Shown one piece after another: positions 53,357 through 63,201 of a stretch of DNA of 64,000 bases. Position numbers and translations under genes: made by a program. This DNA is from Vibrio hepatarius (GTDB lineage: Bacteria; Pseudomonadota; Gammaproteobacteria; Enterobacterales; Vibrionaceae): positions 930,001-994,000 of the forward strand of contig NZ_LHPI01000001.1 in assembly GCF_001274785.1 (NCBI RefSeq), in the 5' to 3' direction. The notes below the pieces were generated by a model. It made no database searches. It was not told the origin of the DNA and saw only the letters and a program-made list of their open reading frames with translations. The first letter of the stretch is position 1. Each line of letters starts with the position of its first letter.

Positions 53357-54124
53357 ATGTTTCGACTCGTCGACGCCTCATTTGCTATTGATGACAAACA
53401 GATTCTCTCCGCTACTAACCTCACCTTTGCAGAGGGAAAAATCACTACGTTGCTCGGCCATAACGGCTGCGGAAAGTCGACCCTAATCAAATTGCTCAGC
53501 AGACAAAACCACCCAACAAGCGGCGGCGTGCTCTATAAAGAACAGCCAGTAGAAGCACTCAGTAACATTGAGTTTGCCCACCAAGTCGCCTACTTACCGC
53601 AACACCCGCCACTAACGGATGGCGTCACGGTTCGTGAACTCGTCTGCTTTGGTCGTTATCCATGGAAAGGCGCATTTGGTCGCTACAACGATCAGGATTA
53701 CGCAATTGTTGATGATGCAATTGCCAAAGTAGGTTTAAGCAAGTTTGCAGACCGTTTTGTTGCCACGCTTTCTGGTGGTGAGAGGCAGCGGGCGTGGGTT
53801 GCTATGCTGCTCGCCCAGCAAAGCCAAACCATTCTGCTCGATGAGCCAACATCGGCTCTCGATGTTGCGCATCAGCACGAGTTACTCGCCCTAATACGCG
53901 AGTTAAACCAGAGTTTGAACCTAACGGTGATCATGGTGCTGCACGACGTCAACATGGCAGCCAAATTTAGTGACCATCTGGTTGCGCTGCATTCTGGCCG
54001 AGTGATCGCCAGCGGCTCTCCGCAACAATTGATGAACCGCGACACCTTACAAAAGATTTACGGCATGGAGCTGGCACTTTTCCCCCACCCTCAAACTGGC
54101 CAGCCAATTAGCTATATCCCCTAA
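53357..54124 (+). CDS. fhuC: Ferric hydroxamate ABC transporter, ATP-binding protein (FhuC/MatC-like)
   Basis: A 255-residue ATPase powering uptake of ferric siderophore across the inner membrane. Walker A is GHNGCGKST, the signature LSGGERQRAW, Walker B TILLDEPTSALD, and the switch histidine is in MVLHDVN. The order ATPase, binding protein, fused permease, followed by iucABCD-iutA, matches the matCDB arrangement of V. mimicus. The ATG at 53357 lacks a ribosome site, as does the TTG four codons upstream. It starts 64 bases after the Fur box. Ferric aerobactin is the probable substrate. Confidence 0.9.
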   Translation: MFRLVDASFAIDDKQILSATNLTFAEGKITTLLGHNGCGKSTLIKLLSRQNHPTSGGVLYKEQPVEALSNIEFAHQVAYLPQHPPLTDGVTVRELVCFGRYPWKGAFGRYNDQDYAIVDDAIAKVGLSKFADRFVATLSGGERQRAWVAMLLAQQSQTILLDEPTSALDVAHQHELLALIRELNQSLNLTVIMVLHDVNMAAKFSDHLVALHSGRVIASGSPQQLMNRDTLQKIYGMELALFPHPQTGQPISYIP

Positions 54125-54148
54125 ACAACAAGTAAAAAGGATTCTGTT

Positions 54149-55042
54149 GTGAAAAGACTTTTCTTCATTCTAATGTCACTGTTCTCGTTGCAAACGTACG
54201 CGCTGGATATCAAACACGAGATGGGCGTGGCCTCATTTGAAACAACGCCGAAAAATGTAGTGGCACTTGATTGGGCGCTAACGGAAACAGTGCTGAGTCT
54301 AGACGTCAAACTACAAGGTGTAGCCGACGTGAAAGGCTACCAACAATGGGTGGTTGAGCCTGCTCTTAATCAGATTGTGACTGACGTGGGTTCAAGGCGC
54401 GAACCAAATATCGAGCTATTGAGCGAGCTAAAACCCGATGTCATTTTGATCAGCAACCACATGGCTGCCGCTTATCAACAACTGAACAAAATCGCGCCAG
54501 TGTTGGTATTTACTATCTACAATGAGCATAAACAGCCGCTGCAATCGGCTGAATCAATTACCCGCTCATTGGGCGTGTTGTTCGACAAACAGCAACGAGC
54601 TGAACAAGTGATCAGTGAAACCCAGCAAATCTTGCGCGCGAACGGTGATCGCGTGAAAGCTCGAAATAACTCAACGAAAAGCCTACTCTTTGCTCGTTTT
54701 ATCAATGACAAAACCTTGCGTATTCACAGCCAAGGCTCTCTTGCCGACGCAACCATCATGGCGATGGGGCTAAAGAATGACTGGCAAGAGCCAACCAACT
54801 TATGGGGATTTACCACCTCGGGTATAGAAAAGCTGGCTGAACATCAACAAAGCAATGTGATGATTTTTGGCCCACTCAAACCAGAAGAGCGTCAAGCGTT
54901 ACAAAACTCACCTCTCTGGCAAGCAATGGCGTTTACCCGCAGTGACTCAGTGTATGAACTGCCTGCAATCTGGACATTTGGCGGGCTGATTGCAGCGCAG
55001 CGTTTTAGCCACAACATCACCGAGCAGTTAATCGGACAATAA
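54149..55042 (+). CDS. fhuD: Periplasmic ferric siderophore-binding protein (FhuD/MatD-like)
   Basis: A 297-residue exported binding protein. The signal peptide (MKRLFFILMSLFSLQTYA) ends about residue 18. The body follows the FhuD-type clamshell fold: NVVALDWALTETVLSLDVKLQGVAD, then VGSRREPNIELLSELKPDVILIS. The start is GTG at 54149, with AAAGGA seven bases upstream. Its stop overlaps the permease ATG by one base, so the two are coupled. It delivers ferric siderophore to the permease. Confidence 0.9.
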   Translation: MKRLFFILMSLFSLQTYALDIKHEMGVASFETTPKNVVALDWALTETVLSLDVKLQGVADVKGYQQWVVEPALNQIVTDVGSRREPNIELLSELKPDVILISNHMAAAYQQLNKIAPVLVFTIYNEHKQPLQSAESITRSLGVLFDKQQRAEQVISETQQILRANGDRVKARNNSTKSLLFARFINDKTLRIHSQGSLADATIMAMGLKNDWQEPTNLWGFTTSGIEKLAEHQQSNVMIFGPLKPEERQALQNSPLWQAMAFTRSDSVYELPAIWTFGGLIAAQRFSHNITEQLIGQ

Positions 55043-57039
55043 TGAACAGCGTTAATCTCACCTTGACCAAAAAGCGCACATTTCCCGTCACTGCTTGGTT
55101 GTTCGCAGCACTGGTGGTGTCTGTAATTGCTTCGCTAGTCCATCTCACCGCTCCCTACTCACAGGGAGCGGCGTTGGTGTGGGATACGCTGTGGCATTTC
55201 GACCAAAGCAATTATCAGCACTTAATCACTCATCTCACTTATCTGCCTCGCCTTAGTGTGGCATTGCTGTGCGGATTTGCTCTTGCCGTCGCAGGCTGCG
55301 TAATGCAATTTGTGTTGCGCAACCCTATCGCCTCGCCGACAACACTGGGCGTCGCAGCGGGTGCCGAATTGGGGATGGTGTTGGGTTTATTATTGCTCCC
55401 CGCAGGAATAGCGCTGCCTTCGTTTATTCCTGCTTTTATTGGTGGTTGCTTAGCCACTGCGCTGGTATTTGTGTTAAGTGCCAGTCGCGGCTTTGCTCCA
55501 CTGCATATGATCTTAGCCGGTATGGTGGTGAGCCTGTTTTTTGGCTCGCTCAATACCATGTTATTGATGCTGCATGAACAAAAGCTCACGAGCATCTTTG
55601 TTTGGGGTGCAGGCGCGCTAAACCAAAATGGTTGGGACAGCGCTCAACTGCTACTTCCGTTGATTGCTTTGCCTACAGTGTTGCTCTATCTGTTGCAACG
55701 CCCTCTTTCAGCACTACAGTTTGGTGAAAACGTTGCGTCGTCTCTCGGCGTCAATATCAAGCAAGTAAAAATAATATGCCTTGGTTTGGCGATATTCATT
55801 ACCGCAGCAGTAGTAAGTGAAGTCGGTCTGATTGGCTTTATTGGTATCGTCGCCCCCGCTATCGCCCGATTGCTAGGAGTCAGGCAGCTACAACTGCAAA
55901 TTATTAGCAGCGGAATCATTGGTGCTTTGATGCTGTTGATCGTTGATTTGGTTGTTCAGCCATTTTCGGGCGTTGGTGGTGAGTTACTGCCGACGGGCGC
56001 GATGACCGCGCTAATCGGTTCGCCGTTTTTATTATGGTTACTTCAACGCACCAAACTTCAATCAGAGCTGCGCGCTCGTGATGAACACGTCGAACGTTAT
56101 CGACACATGAGTCCTCGTTTAGTGTTGAGTGCGATGTTAGGTCTACTCACGTTAATCACCCTATTCGCTTTAGTTATCGGCCAAAGCCAGACGGGGTGGC
56201 GCTTAACACTTGACCCACAGCTGTTGGAGCTTCGCGTACCTCGAGTCCTAACAGCTCTGTTGGCAGGCGTGGGCTTGGCGTTTGCAGGTACAATCATTCA
56301 GCGCGTATCCAACAATCCGATGGCGAGCCCAGAAGTCCTCGGCCTAAGCTCTGGCGCCGCGTTAGCGTTGGTTTTAGGCAGCATGTTGGGCATTGCTGTC
56401 GAGCGCGAGCAGCAGATGTTGCTGGGCACTATCGGTGCTCTGTCGGTCACCTTGTTGCTGTGGTTTATTGGACGAAAACACAATTTCGCACCAAGCCAAA
56501 CCCTATTAACGGGGATTGCACTCAGCGCCGGGCTCGACGCATTACTGCGTATCGCGATGAGTTCAGGGCACGACAATGCGACTTCTCTGCTCACTTGGCT
56601 CTCTGGTTCCACGTACTTAGTCGCCAGTTCCGATATCTTGCTGCTGGCGGTTGGCGTTGGTTTAGTCGCTACCGCTGCTTTGTTGTTACAACGCTGGATT
56701 GCAATTATCGAACTCGGCGAAGTTACCGCCATCAGCATTGGCATTAATGCCACGCAAGTTCGTTTGATACTTCTACTGCTTGTCGCAGCGATGACCACAC
56801 TCTGTACCATAGTGATAGGTCCGTTGAGCTTTATTGGCCTATTAGCGCCGCACATGGCGCGTTCACTGCACCAATATCGGCCAAGAGAACAAATGCTGAC
56901 TGCCGCACTACTCGGCGCGATTGTGATGGTGCTCGCCGATTGGCTGGGTAGAAACCTCTGGTTCCCATGGCAATTTCCGGCAGGTTTACTCGCATCGCTG
57001 ATCGGCGGTGGTTATTTTCTTTATCTTATGCGCCGATAA
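55042..57039 (+). CDS. fhuB: Ferric siderophore ABC permease, fused double-length (FhuB/MatB-like)
   Basis: A 665-residue permease made of two FecCD-type halves in one chain (about 1-335 and 345-665), as in FhuB, giving near 20 membrane helices. Each half has the family segments: VALLCGFALAVAGCVMQFVLRNPIASPTTLGVAAGAE in the first (residues about 73-110) and ALLAGVGLAFAGTIIQRVSNNPMASPEVLGLSSGA in the second. ATPase contact loops are GFIGIVAPAIAR and SFIGLLAPHMAR. A full transporter would be one permease with two FhuC subunits. Confidence 0.92.
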   Translation: MNSVNLTLTKKRTFPVTAWLFAALVVSVIASLVHLTAPYSQGAALVWDTLWHFDQSNYQHLITHLTYLPRLSVALLCGFALAVAGCVMQFVLRNPIASPTTLGVAAGAELGMVLGLLLLPAGIALPSFIPAFIGGCLATALVFVLSASRGFAPLHMILAGMVVSLFFGSLNTMLLMLHEQKLTSIFVWGAGALNQNGWDSAQLLLPLIALPTVLLYLLQRPLSALQFGENVASSLGVNIKQVKIICLGLAIFITAAVVSEVGLIGFIGIVAPAIARLLGVRQLQLQIISSGIIGALMLLIVDLVVQPFSGVGGELLPTGAMTALIGSPFLLWLLQRTKLQSELRARDEHVERYRHMSPRLVLSAMLGLLTLITLFALVIGQSQTGWRLTLDPQLLELRVPRVLTALLAGVGLAFAGTIIQRVSNNPMASPEVLGLSSGAALALVLGSMLGIAVEREQQMLLGTIGALSVTLLLWFIGRKHNFAPSQTLLTGIALSAGLDALLRIAMSSGHDNATSLLTWLSGSTYLVASSDILLLAVGVGLVATAALLLQRWIAIIELGEVTAISIGINATQVRLILLLLVAAMTTLCTIVIGPLSFIGLLAPHMARSLHQYRPREQMLTAALLGAIVMVLADWLGRNLWFPWQFPAGLLASLIGGGYFLYLMRR

Positions 57040-57050
57040 GTTTCTGATAT

Positions 57051-57081
57051 AGCGGAAGAGTAAAATCAATACTCTTTCGCT
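57051..57081 (+). terminator. Hairpin after the importer operon
   Basis: AGCGGAAGAGTA and TACTCTTTCGCT form a 12-base stem with one mismatch and a seven-base loop, 12 bases after the permease stop. There is no T-run, so read-through into iucA is possible. Confidence 0.5.
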
Positions 57082-57167
57082 AACTCCACACATAAATTAT
57101 TGATTTATCGATCAAATCGCATTCCTGACAATAAATTTTCTTAAATCGTTAAAAATAAGTTGATCAT

Positions 57168-57186
57168 ACGAATGATAATAATTAGC
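57168..57186 (+). promoter_or_regulatory. Fur box upstream of iucA
   Basis: AATGATAATAATTAGC (57171-57186) matches 14 of the 16 core positions of the Fur consensus. It lies 42 bases before the iucA ATG and marks a second iron-repressed promoter for iucABCD-iutA. Confidence 0.85.
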
Positions 57187-57227
57187 ATTCTCTTGTCAGT
57201 TTAGTTAATAAAATAACGAGAAAGAAA

Positions 57228-59024
57228 ATGAATCGTAACAACGATCGGCTCAACCTCGAAAACTCAGCAAATTTGGTTAACAAAAACCAACCATCTCTTG
57301 CGTGTTTTCTCAACTCATTAGCCCGAGAAAGTCAGTCAGTACAACTGCTTCATAACCAAGATGGCGAGCATAGCTATCAGCTACCGCTATCTCACTCACG
57401 CTCCATTCATATTCCCCTCAGTTACTATTCCACTTTGGGTAGCCACGAATATCGCTTACCAGCACAACTGCTGACTGAGCAAGGCACAGAAGAGCTCACA
57501 CCCGAGCAGCTTATTGAACATATCGTCAATGAACCCGCTCTAGTTGGTGTTGTGAGTGAAGAGCAAAAATCCATCTTCGCCAAACGAGTGCTCGAAAGTC
57601 ACCACAATACGCAGCAAGCCATTGACCATTCGCCTTACCAACAACAACTCTTCAACAACCAACTTGATTTTAAAACCGCAGAACAAGGCCTGCTGATTGG
57701 TCACTCATTCCACCCTGCGCCAAAAAGCCGCGAACAATTTAGTCTCAGTGATGCCAAGCGTTACTCACCAGAGCTGGGTGGCAAGTTCAAACTGTTTTGG
57801 TTGGCGATTACTCAAGAGATTGTCACTACTGGCAGCTCCGCAAGCATTGATTTTACTAAGCGTCTAGAAGCGCTTGTCGCTCACGATCCTATCCTAGTCG
57901 ACGCACTACACAACGCCCTGCAACAAGGTAAAACACTGCTTCCTGTCCATCCGTGGCAATGGCATGTGATGGCAGACAACCCATCAATTAAAGCCTACAT
58001 AGCAACTAAGCAGATCGAAAACCTCGGTCAGATTGGCGCGACTTGGTATCCGACCTCATCCACTCGTTCGCTCTACGCGCCAAATCTGCCTTATATGCTT
58101 AAGTTCTCATTGAGCGTCAAATTGACCAATTCAATCCGCAACCTATCGCTTAAAGAAGTGGTACGTGGTACTCGACTCAATGAGCTGTTCCAGCTCCCTG
58201 AACTCGCTGAGCAGCTTGGTGAGCGCGAAGGCTTCCAGCTGATGCAGGAACCGGCTTTTATCGGTATTAATGATCTGAGCGACGAAATTATTGACGAAAG
58301 TCTCGTGGCATTTAGAGACAATCCTTTGATGTATAACCCAGCGCAAGAAGCGGTGGTGCTGGCAACTTTAACTCAGCAAAATCCGTACGGTGGTAGCAGC
58401 CTAGTTGCACAGCGAATTCAGCACTACGCAGAGCAGCAAGACATCACTCCCCGAGATGCCGCTACACGATGGTTTGACGCTTATTGCCGTCACGCGGTCG
58501 TACCGCTGTTTAACTTGCAGGCCAACTGGGGAATTGTCTTCCTCGCCCACCAGCAAAATATCGTTATGCAGTTGGAGCAAGGTTTCCCTGTCGGTATGTA
58601 TTACCGAGACTGTCAGGGCACGGGTTACACCGACCTCGCCTTTGGTCTGTTTGGCGACAAGCTTGGCGACGATAAACAAGCTCTGGAAAATTACTGGAAC
58701 CAAGACAAAGTACGCCGCTACTTTGCCTACTACTTAGTGATCAACTCAACCTTCAACGTTATCTCAGCGATATGCGCCAATCTTGATGTTGAAGAGATGG
58801 AGTTAATTCAAGTGCTGCACCGCAACTTACAAACCCTGCTAGACAGCGGCGTCAAAGATGACCTTTGCCTGCGCTACGTGCTGTCTAGCGATGCGCTGTG
58901 CTGCAAAGGTAACTTCTTCTGCTACCTACAGAACTTTAACGAAAACTCTATCCCAGATCCGGCGGTGATCTACTTCGATTTAGTCAACCCACTCGCTAAG
59001 GTAGAGGAGCTTACCCATGCCTGA
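57228..59024 (+). CDS. iucA: Aerobactin synthetase subunit IucA (NIS synthetase)
   Basis: A 598-residue NRPS-independent siderophore synthetase. It joins N6-acetyl-N6-hydroxylysine to citrate using ATP. The nucleotide-binding segment is LIGHSFHPAPKSREQF (about 165-180), with LLPVHPWQWHVM later and a FhuF-like iron-cofactor region at the C-terminus (VVPLFNLQANWGIVFLAHQQN). The start has GAGAAAG upstream. Its stop overlaps iucB by 8 bases. It is the first gene of the operon. Confidence 0.93.
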   Translation: MNRNNDRLNLENSANLVNKNQPSLACFLNSLARESQSVQLLHNQDGEHSYQLPLSHSRSIHIPLSYYSTLGSHEYRLPAQLLTEQGTEELTPEQLIEHIVNEPALVGVVSEEQKSIFAKRVLESHHNTQQAIDHSPYQQQLFNNQLDFKTAEQGLLIGHSFHPAPKSREQFSLSDAKRYSPELGGKFKLFWLAITQEIVTTGSSASIDFTKRLEALVAHDPILVDALHNALQQGKTLLPVHPWQWHVMADNPSIKAYIATKQIENLGQIGATWYPTSSTRSLYAPNLPYMLKFSLSVKLTNSIRNLSLKEVVRGTRLNELFQLPELAEQLGEREGFQLMQEPAFIGINDLSDEIIDESLVAFRDNPLMYNPAQEAVVLATLTQQNPYGGSSLVAQRIQHYAEQQDITPRDAATRWFDAYCRHAVVPLFNLQANWGIVFLAHQQNIVMQLEQGFPVGMYYRDCQGTGYTDLAFGLFGDKLGDDKQALENYWNQDKVRRYFAYYLVINSTFNVISAICANLDVEEMELIQVLHRNLQTLLDSGVKDDLCLRYVLSSDALCCKGNFFCYLQNFNENSIPDPAVIYFDLVNPLAKVEELTHA

Positions 59025-59946
59025 ATTCAACACCTTTATCTATCACGCTCAACCACAGGCGACCATTGAGCTTACTCTGCACGCTAGCGATTTAGTCTGT
59101 TCAGAAATTGGCGATCAACTCGTGCGTGAAATCGACCAGCTATTTAGCCAAAACAAACAGCTTGATTGTTGCAAAGTGACTACCGTTGACCATGAAGTGA
59201 AACAGTGGGTTGAGCAGCTTCTGCCTTTGATTGAACAAGAGGTAACGCGACAAGCTTTTTACCAATTGCCGCTAGTCGGGCACCAACACAAACCATCCAG
59301 CGGTTTCCCACAGCGTTTAGTTCAGTCCAACGATCAGTTCCGCCATCACCCTTTACGTCCGCCTATGCCGCAAGGCCAGGTGTACCAAAGGTATGACTAT
59401 GACGCAGAGCTGAATGTCAGCTTCCGCGTTATCGACTTAGAAAACGATCTGGCGCGCTTCACCCGCTGGATGAATGACCCACGCGTTGCTCATTTTTGGG
59501 AGCAAGCGTGGAGCGAAGAAAAACTGGCGGAGTTTATCCAGCAACGGCTGTCTGACCCGCACATCATCCCACTGATTGGTGAGTTTAATGGTGAACCATT
59601 TGGCTACGTCGAAGCCTACTGGGTCGCCGAAGATAGACTTAGCCCTTATTACGACGTGCAAGATTTCGACCGTGGTATTCACCTGTTAGTCGGAGAACCA
59701 CAGTTCAGAGGACCTAAGTTCTTTAACGCCTGGATGCGCGCGATTAGCCACTATCTGTTTATCGACGATGTACGCACTAACCGTATCGTACTCGAACCCC
59801 GTGCTGACAATGAACGCCTATTCAATCGAATCTTGCCACTTGGTTACCGCAAGTGCTTCGAGTTCAACTTCCCACACAAACGTTCAGCGCTATTAATGCT
59901 GGAACGTGAACAGTTCTTTACGGAGCAGTGGTCATGGAACAGCTAG
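59017..59946 (+). CDS. iucB: N6-hydroxylysine O-acetyltransferase IucB
   Basis: A 309-residue acetyltransferase that turns N6-hydroxylysine into N6-acetyl-N6-hydroxylysine with acetyl-CoA. The C-terminal GNAT-like domain (about 130-305) contains LARFTRWMNDPRVAHFWEQAWSEEKLAEF and IHLLVGEPQFRGPKFFNAWMRA, typical of siderophore acyltransferases (IucB, and the related RhbD/AlcB group). AGGAG lies eight bases before the ATG. Its stop overlaps the iucC start by 13 bases. Confidence 0.92.
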   Translation: MPEFNTFIYHAQPQATIELTLHASDLVCSEIGDQLVREIDQLFSQNKQLDCCKVTTVDHEVKQWVEQLLPLIEQEVTRQAFYQLPLVGHQHKPSSGFPQRLVQSNDQFRHHPLRPPMPQGQVYQRYDYDAELNVSFRVIDLENDLARFTRWMNDPRVAHFWEQAWSEEKLAEFIQQRLSDPHIIPLIGEFNGEPFGYVEAYWVAEDRLSPYYDVQDFDRGIHLLVGEPQFRGPKFFNAWMRAISHYLFIDDVRTNRIVLEPRADNERLFNRILPLGYRKCFEFNFPHKRSALLMLEREQFFTEQWSWNS

Positions 59947-61709
59947 CACTACATCACTACTGGTCGGTCACCAACCAGAACATGGTGGCGAAAATTCTAA
60001 GTGAATTTGCCTATGAGCAGGCATTCCAATTTGAAAAGACCGAACACGGCTACCAGCTCAAGCTCAAAAACGGCACTCGATATTGCTTTGACGGTGAGGA
60101 GAATATCTGGGGTCAGGTTGTGATTGACCCGAGTTCCATTCGCCGTGAGTCTTCAATCGCAAACGAGCAACCAATCAGTGCTGCCCTATTGATGCGCGAC
60201 TTGCAGGTTCTACTCAATATGCCCGATGAAGCTTTTGCCGAGCATCTTGAAGACCTCAACGCGACCTTGCTTGGTGACTGTAAGCTGATGCAGCGTAAAC
60301 AGACGATGACCGCGCGCGATCTCGCTATGTTGCCATGTGAGCAACAACAAACTTACTTTGATGGTCATCCTAAGTTTGCTTTCAACAAGGGACGTCGTGG
60401 CTGGGGCAGTGACGATTTGAACTTGTACGCGCCAGAAGCTCAGCGAGCATTTAAGCTCGGTTGGGTCGCGGTACACCACTCGATTTTGCAACTGGCGACC
60501 AACGATAACGTCAACTGGCAGCAACTGGTGCAAGCGTGTATGTCAGAACAAGAGTTCAAGCAGATGGACAGCGCGCTCGCGGCATTTAACGTCGATATCA
60601 GCGACTACCATTATCTGCCTGTTCACCCGTGGCAATGGAGTAAGAAGTTGTCACTGCTGTTTGTGCGCGAGTTAGCAAACAAGCAGCTAATCTACCTTGG
60701 CGAAATCGGCGATTTGTTCCTGCCGCAGCTGTCACTGCGCACGTTAAGCAACGTTACTCGTCCGCAGAATTACGACGTCAAGCTACCGCTGACCATCATG
60801 AATACCTCCTGTTATCGTGGGATTCCTGGGCGCTACATCCTTGCAGGGCCAACCGCTTCAGACTGGATTGATCACGTATTCAAGTCCGATTCGCTGCTAG
60901 TCGAAAAGCAAGCAGAGGTACTGCAAGAACCAGCAGCCGCGTTTACCGCACAAGCAGATTACGCCTTATTGGAAAATGCACCTTATCGCTATCACGAGTT
61001 GTTAGGTGTGATTTGGCGCGAATCGGCGCAATCAAAACTTCGAGCTAACGAACATGCCATCTTGATGGCGGCGCTGATGGAAAGCGACAACCAAGGCCAA
61101 CCGCTGATCGCCGAGTACGTGCAGGCATCGGGTTTGAGCATCGAATCTTGGCTGAGCAAGTTATTTGATGCGGTCGTTATTCCTTACTACCACTTATTAT
61201 GCAAATACGGCGTCTCGCTGATTGCTCACGGACAAAACGTCACACTGGTACTGGAAGGCAACGCACCCAAACGCATTCTGCTTAAAGACTTCCAAGGCGA
61301 TATGCGTTTAGTTAGCAGCGATTATCCAGAACAGGACTCGCTGGATGAGAGCGTTAAGCAGGTTACGGTGCGTTTAGAAGAACACCTGATTATTCATGAC
61401 CTTCAGACGGGCCATTTTGTCACAACACTACGTTTTATCTCACCACTAGTCGCCAAACTAGGCTTCTCCGAGCAGCAGTTCTACCGCTTGCTTGGTGACA
61501 GGCTTAAAGCCTACATGGCGTCTCACAGTGAGTATCAACATCGGTTTAAGCAACTCGATCTATTCAAACCGAGAATTTTACGCATCGGACTTAACTTGGC
61601 TAAGTTTCGCCATAGCACCGACGCTAGTGCCTCGAGAATGTTACCTGACATGGATGACATGCTCGACAACCCACTGGTCGCCGCACTGGAAACTGAAACC
61701 CAAAGCTAA
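59934..61709 (+). CDS. iucC: Aerobactin synthase IucC (NIS synthetase)
   Basis: A 591-residue NIS synthetase that adds the second acetyl-hydroxylysine to give aerobactin. The binding motif is FDGHPKFAFNKGRRGW (about 142-157), with LPVHPWQWSKKL and a C-terminal FhuF-like part (YYHLLCKYGVSLIAHGQNVTLVLEG). The ATG at 59934 has GGAG nine bases upstream; a GTG two codons earlier is also in frame. It is followed by a 66-base gap before iucD. Confidence 0.93.
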   Translation: MEQLALHHYWSVTNQNMVAKILSEFAYEQAFQFEKTEHGYQLKLKNGTRYCFDGEENIWGQVVIDPSSIRRESSIANEQPISAALLMRDLQVLLNMPDEAFAEHLEDLNATLLGDCKLMQRKQTMTARDLAMLPCEQQQTYFDGHPKFAFNKGRRGWGSDDLNLYAPEAQRAFKLGWVAVHHSILQLATNDNVNWQQLVQACMSEQEFKQMDSALAAFNVDISDYHYLPVHPWQWSKKLSLLFVRELANKQLIYLGEIGDLFLPQLSLRTLSNVTRPQNYDVKLPLTIMNTSCYRGIPGRYILAGPTASDWIDHVFKSDSLLVEKQAEVLQEPAAAFTAQADYALLENAPYRYHELLGVIWRESAQSKLRANEHAILMAALMESDNQGQPLIAEYVQASGLSIESWLSKLFDAVVIPYYHLLCKYGVSLIAHGQNVTLVLEGNAPKRILLKDFQGDMRLVSSDYPEQDSLDESVKQVTVRLEEHLIIHDLQTGHFVTTLRFISPLVAKLGFSEQQFYRLLGDRLKAYMASHSEYQHRFKQLDLFKPRILRIGLNLAKFRHSTDASASRMLPDMDDMLDNPLVAALETETQS

Positions 61710-61775
61710 ATCATCACATAACTATAAATTTAGCGTGCAGTTAAGCCGTCATTAACCAAGAAAAGGATTGTTCTT

Positions 61776-63086
61776 ATGGAACACACTAACAACGTCAAAC
61801 TCGACCTCGCTGGTATCGGTGTTGGTCCATTTAACCTCAGCGTCGCTGCCCTACTCGCGGACAAACCACAAATCAGTTCGCGCTTTTTTGAAAGCCGAGA
61901 TAGCTTTGCGTGGCACCCAGGGTTGTTACTAGACAACACCCACATGCAAACTATGTTCTTGAAAGATCTGGTCACGGCCGTCAACCCGCAAAGCCGTTAC
62001 TCGTTCCTTAACTACCTAGTGCAAAACAAAAAGTTCTATCGATTCTTATCGGCAGAGCTGCAATGCATTAGCCGTCCTGAGTTCTCTGACTATCTCGCGT
62101 GGGCTGCGCATCAACTGGAGAATGTTCAGTTCTCGACCAAAGTTGAGCATGTCGAGTACAACGGCGAGAACTTTACACTGCACACCAGCCAAGGTAGCTA
62201 CCAAGCGGATAACCTTTGCATTGGTACAGGTAAAGTCCCTGCGATTCCAGATTGTGCCAAAGCGCACATTAGTGAGCGTGTGTTCCATGCTGCCGAAATA
62301 GGACTGCGTGAGCGCGACTTTACCGGTAAACGCGTGATGATTATTGGTGGTGGTCAAAGCGGCGCGGATATTTTCATCAACGCACTGCAACACAAATGGG
62401 GCAAACCTCAGTCTCTTGACTGGCTATCACGCCGCTCCAACTACCAACCTCTTGATGAAGCCGCGTTTACCAACGAGTTCTTCACCCCTGACTACGTTGA
62501 CGCTTTCGTTAACTTATCGCCAGAAGTGAAGCAACAAGAAGTCACCAACCAAAAGCTCACCTCAGATGGCATCACGCAAAAAGCCTTGCTGACGATTTAT
62601 CAAGAGCTCTACCACCGATTCGATGTGCTTAAAGAAGACAAATGGGTTCGACTGCTGCCACACCGCACTCTGACTCAGATGAGTTCTCTGGGTAACTCGT
62701 TCCAACTCACCGCCAGCAACGCGCTAGGCCAGAGTATGGAAACTCACCAAGCAGACATCGTGATACTGGCAACGGGCTTCGAAGCACCTTACCCAGCGTG
62801 TTTGGATTCAATTTTGCCGCTGTTCGATCTCGACCAACACAACCGCTACCAAATGACGCCAGATTTTGAAATCCAGTGGCAAGGCCAGCAGCGAAACAAG
62901 ATTTTTGCTGTGAACGCCGGAATGCATACCCACGGCATTGCTGAGCCACAACTCAGCCTGATGGCATGGCGCAGTGCGCGCATCATCAACAGCCTAGTAG
63001 GACAAGCTGTTTTTGATACCGAATCAGGCCAGGGAATGATCGATTGGCTGTCACCGAGCGCACTCGTGGAACAACTGGTCGCGTAA
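61776..63086 (+). CDS. iucD: L-lysine N6-monooxygenase IucD
   Basis: A 436-residue flavin monooxygenase that hydroxylates the side-chain amine of lysine, the first step to aerobactin. The FAD motif is GIGVGPFNLSVAALLA (residues about 15-30). The NADPH motif is IIGGGQSGADIF (about 190-201), and the ATGFEAPYP segment near 330 is typical of the family. AAAGGA lies nine bases before the ATG. A hairpin follows the stop before iutA. Confidence 0.94.
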   Translation: MEHTNNVKLDLAGIGVGPFNLSVAALLADKPQISSRFFESRDSFAWHPGLLLDNTHMQTMFLKDLVTAVNPQSRYSFLNYLVQNKKFYRFLSAELQCISRPEFSDYLAWAAHQLENVQFSTKVEHVEYNGENFTLHTSQGSYQADNLCIGTGKVPAIPDCAKAHISERVFHAAEIGLRERDFTGKRVMIIGGGQSGADIFINALQHKWGKPQSLDWLSRRSNYQPLDEAAFTNEFFTPDYVDAFVNLSPEVKQQEVTNQKLTSDGITQKALLTIYQELYHRFDVLKEDKWVRLLPHRTLTQMSSLGNSFQLTASNALGQSMETHQADIVILATGFEAPYPACLDSILPLFDLDQHNRYQMTPDFEIQWQGQQRNKIFAVNAGMHTHGIAEPQLSLMAWRSARIINSLVGQAVFDTESGQGMIDWLSPSALVEQLVA

Positions 63087-63094
63087 TTCACTTT

Positions 63095-63122
63095 TGCCAC
63101 TCTCCGTCATCGGTGAGTGGCA
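63095..63122 (+). promoter_or_regulatory. Hairpin between iucD and iutA
   Basis: TGCCACTC-T-CCG pairs with CGG-T-GAGTGGCA around a TCAT loop: 11 pairs with one T-T mismatch. There is no T-run. It may protect the end of the iuc part or the start of iutA mRNA, or weaken read-through. Confidence 0.5.
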
Positions 63123-63201
63123 CTTTAACCTGCCCAAGTAACGAACTGGTCGTCCATTCACCGTTCGTGGGCCTATTACTACGATATACATAGAGAAGAA
63201 A

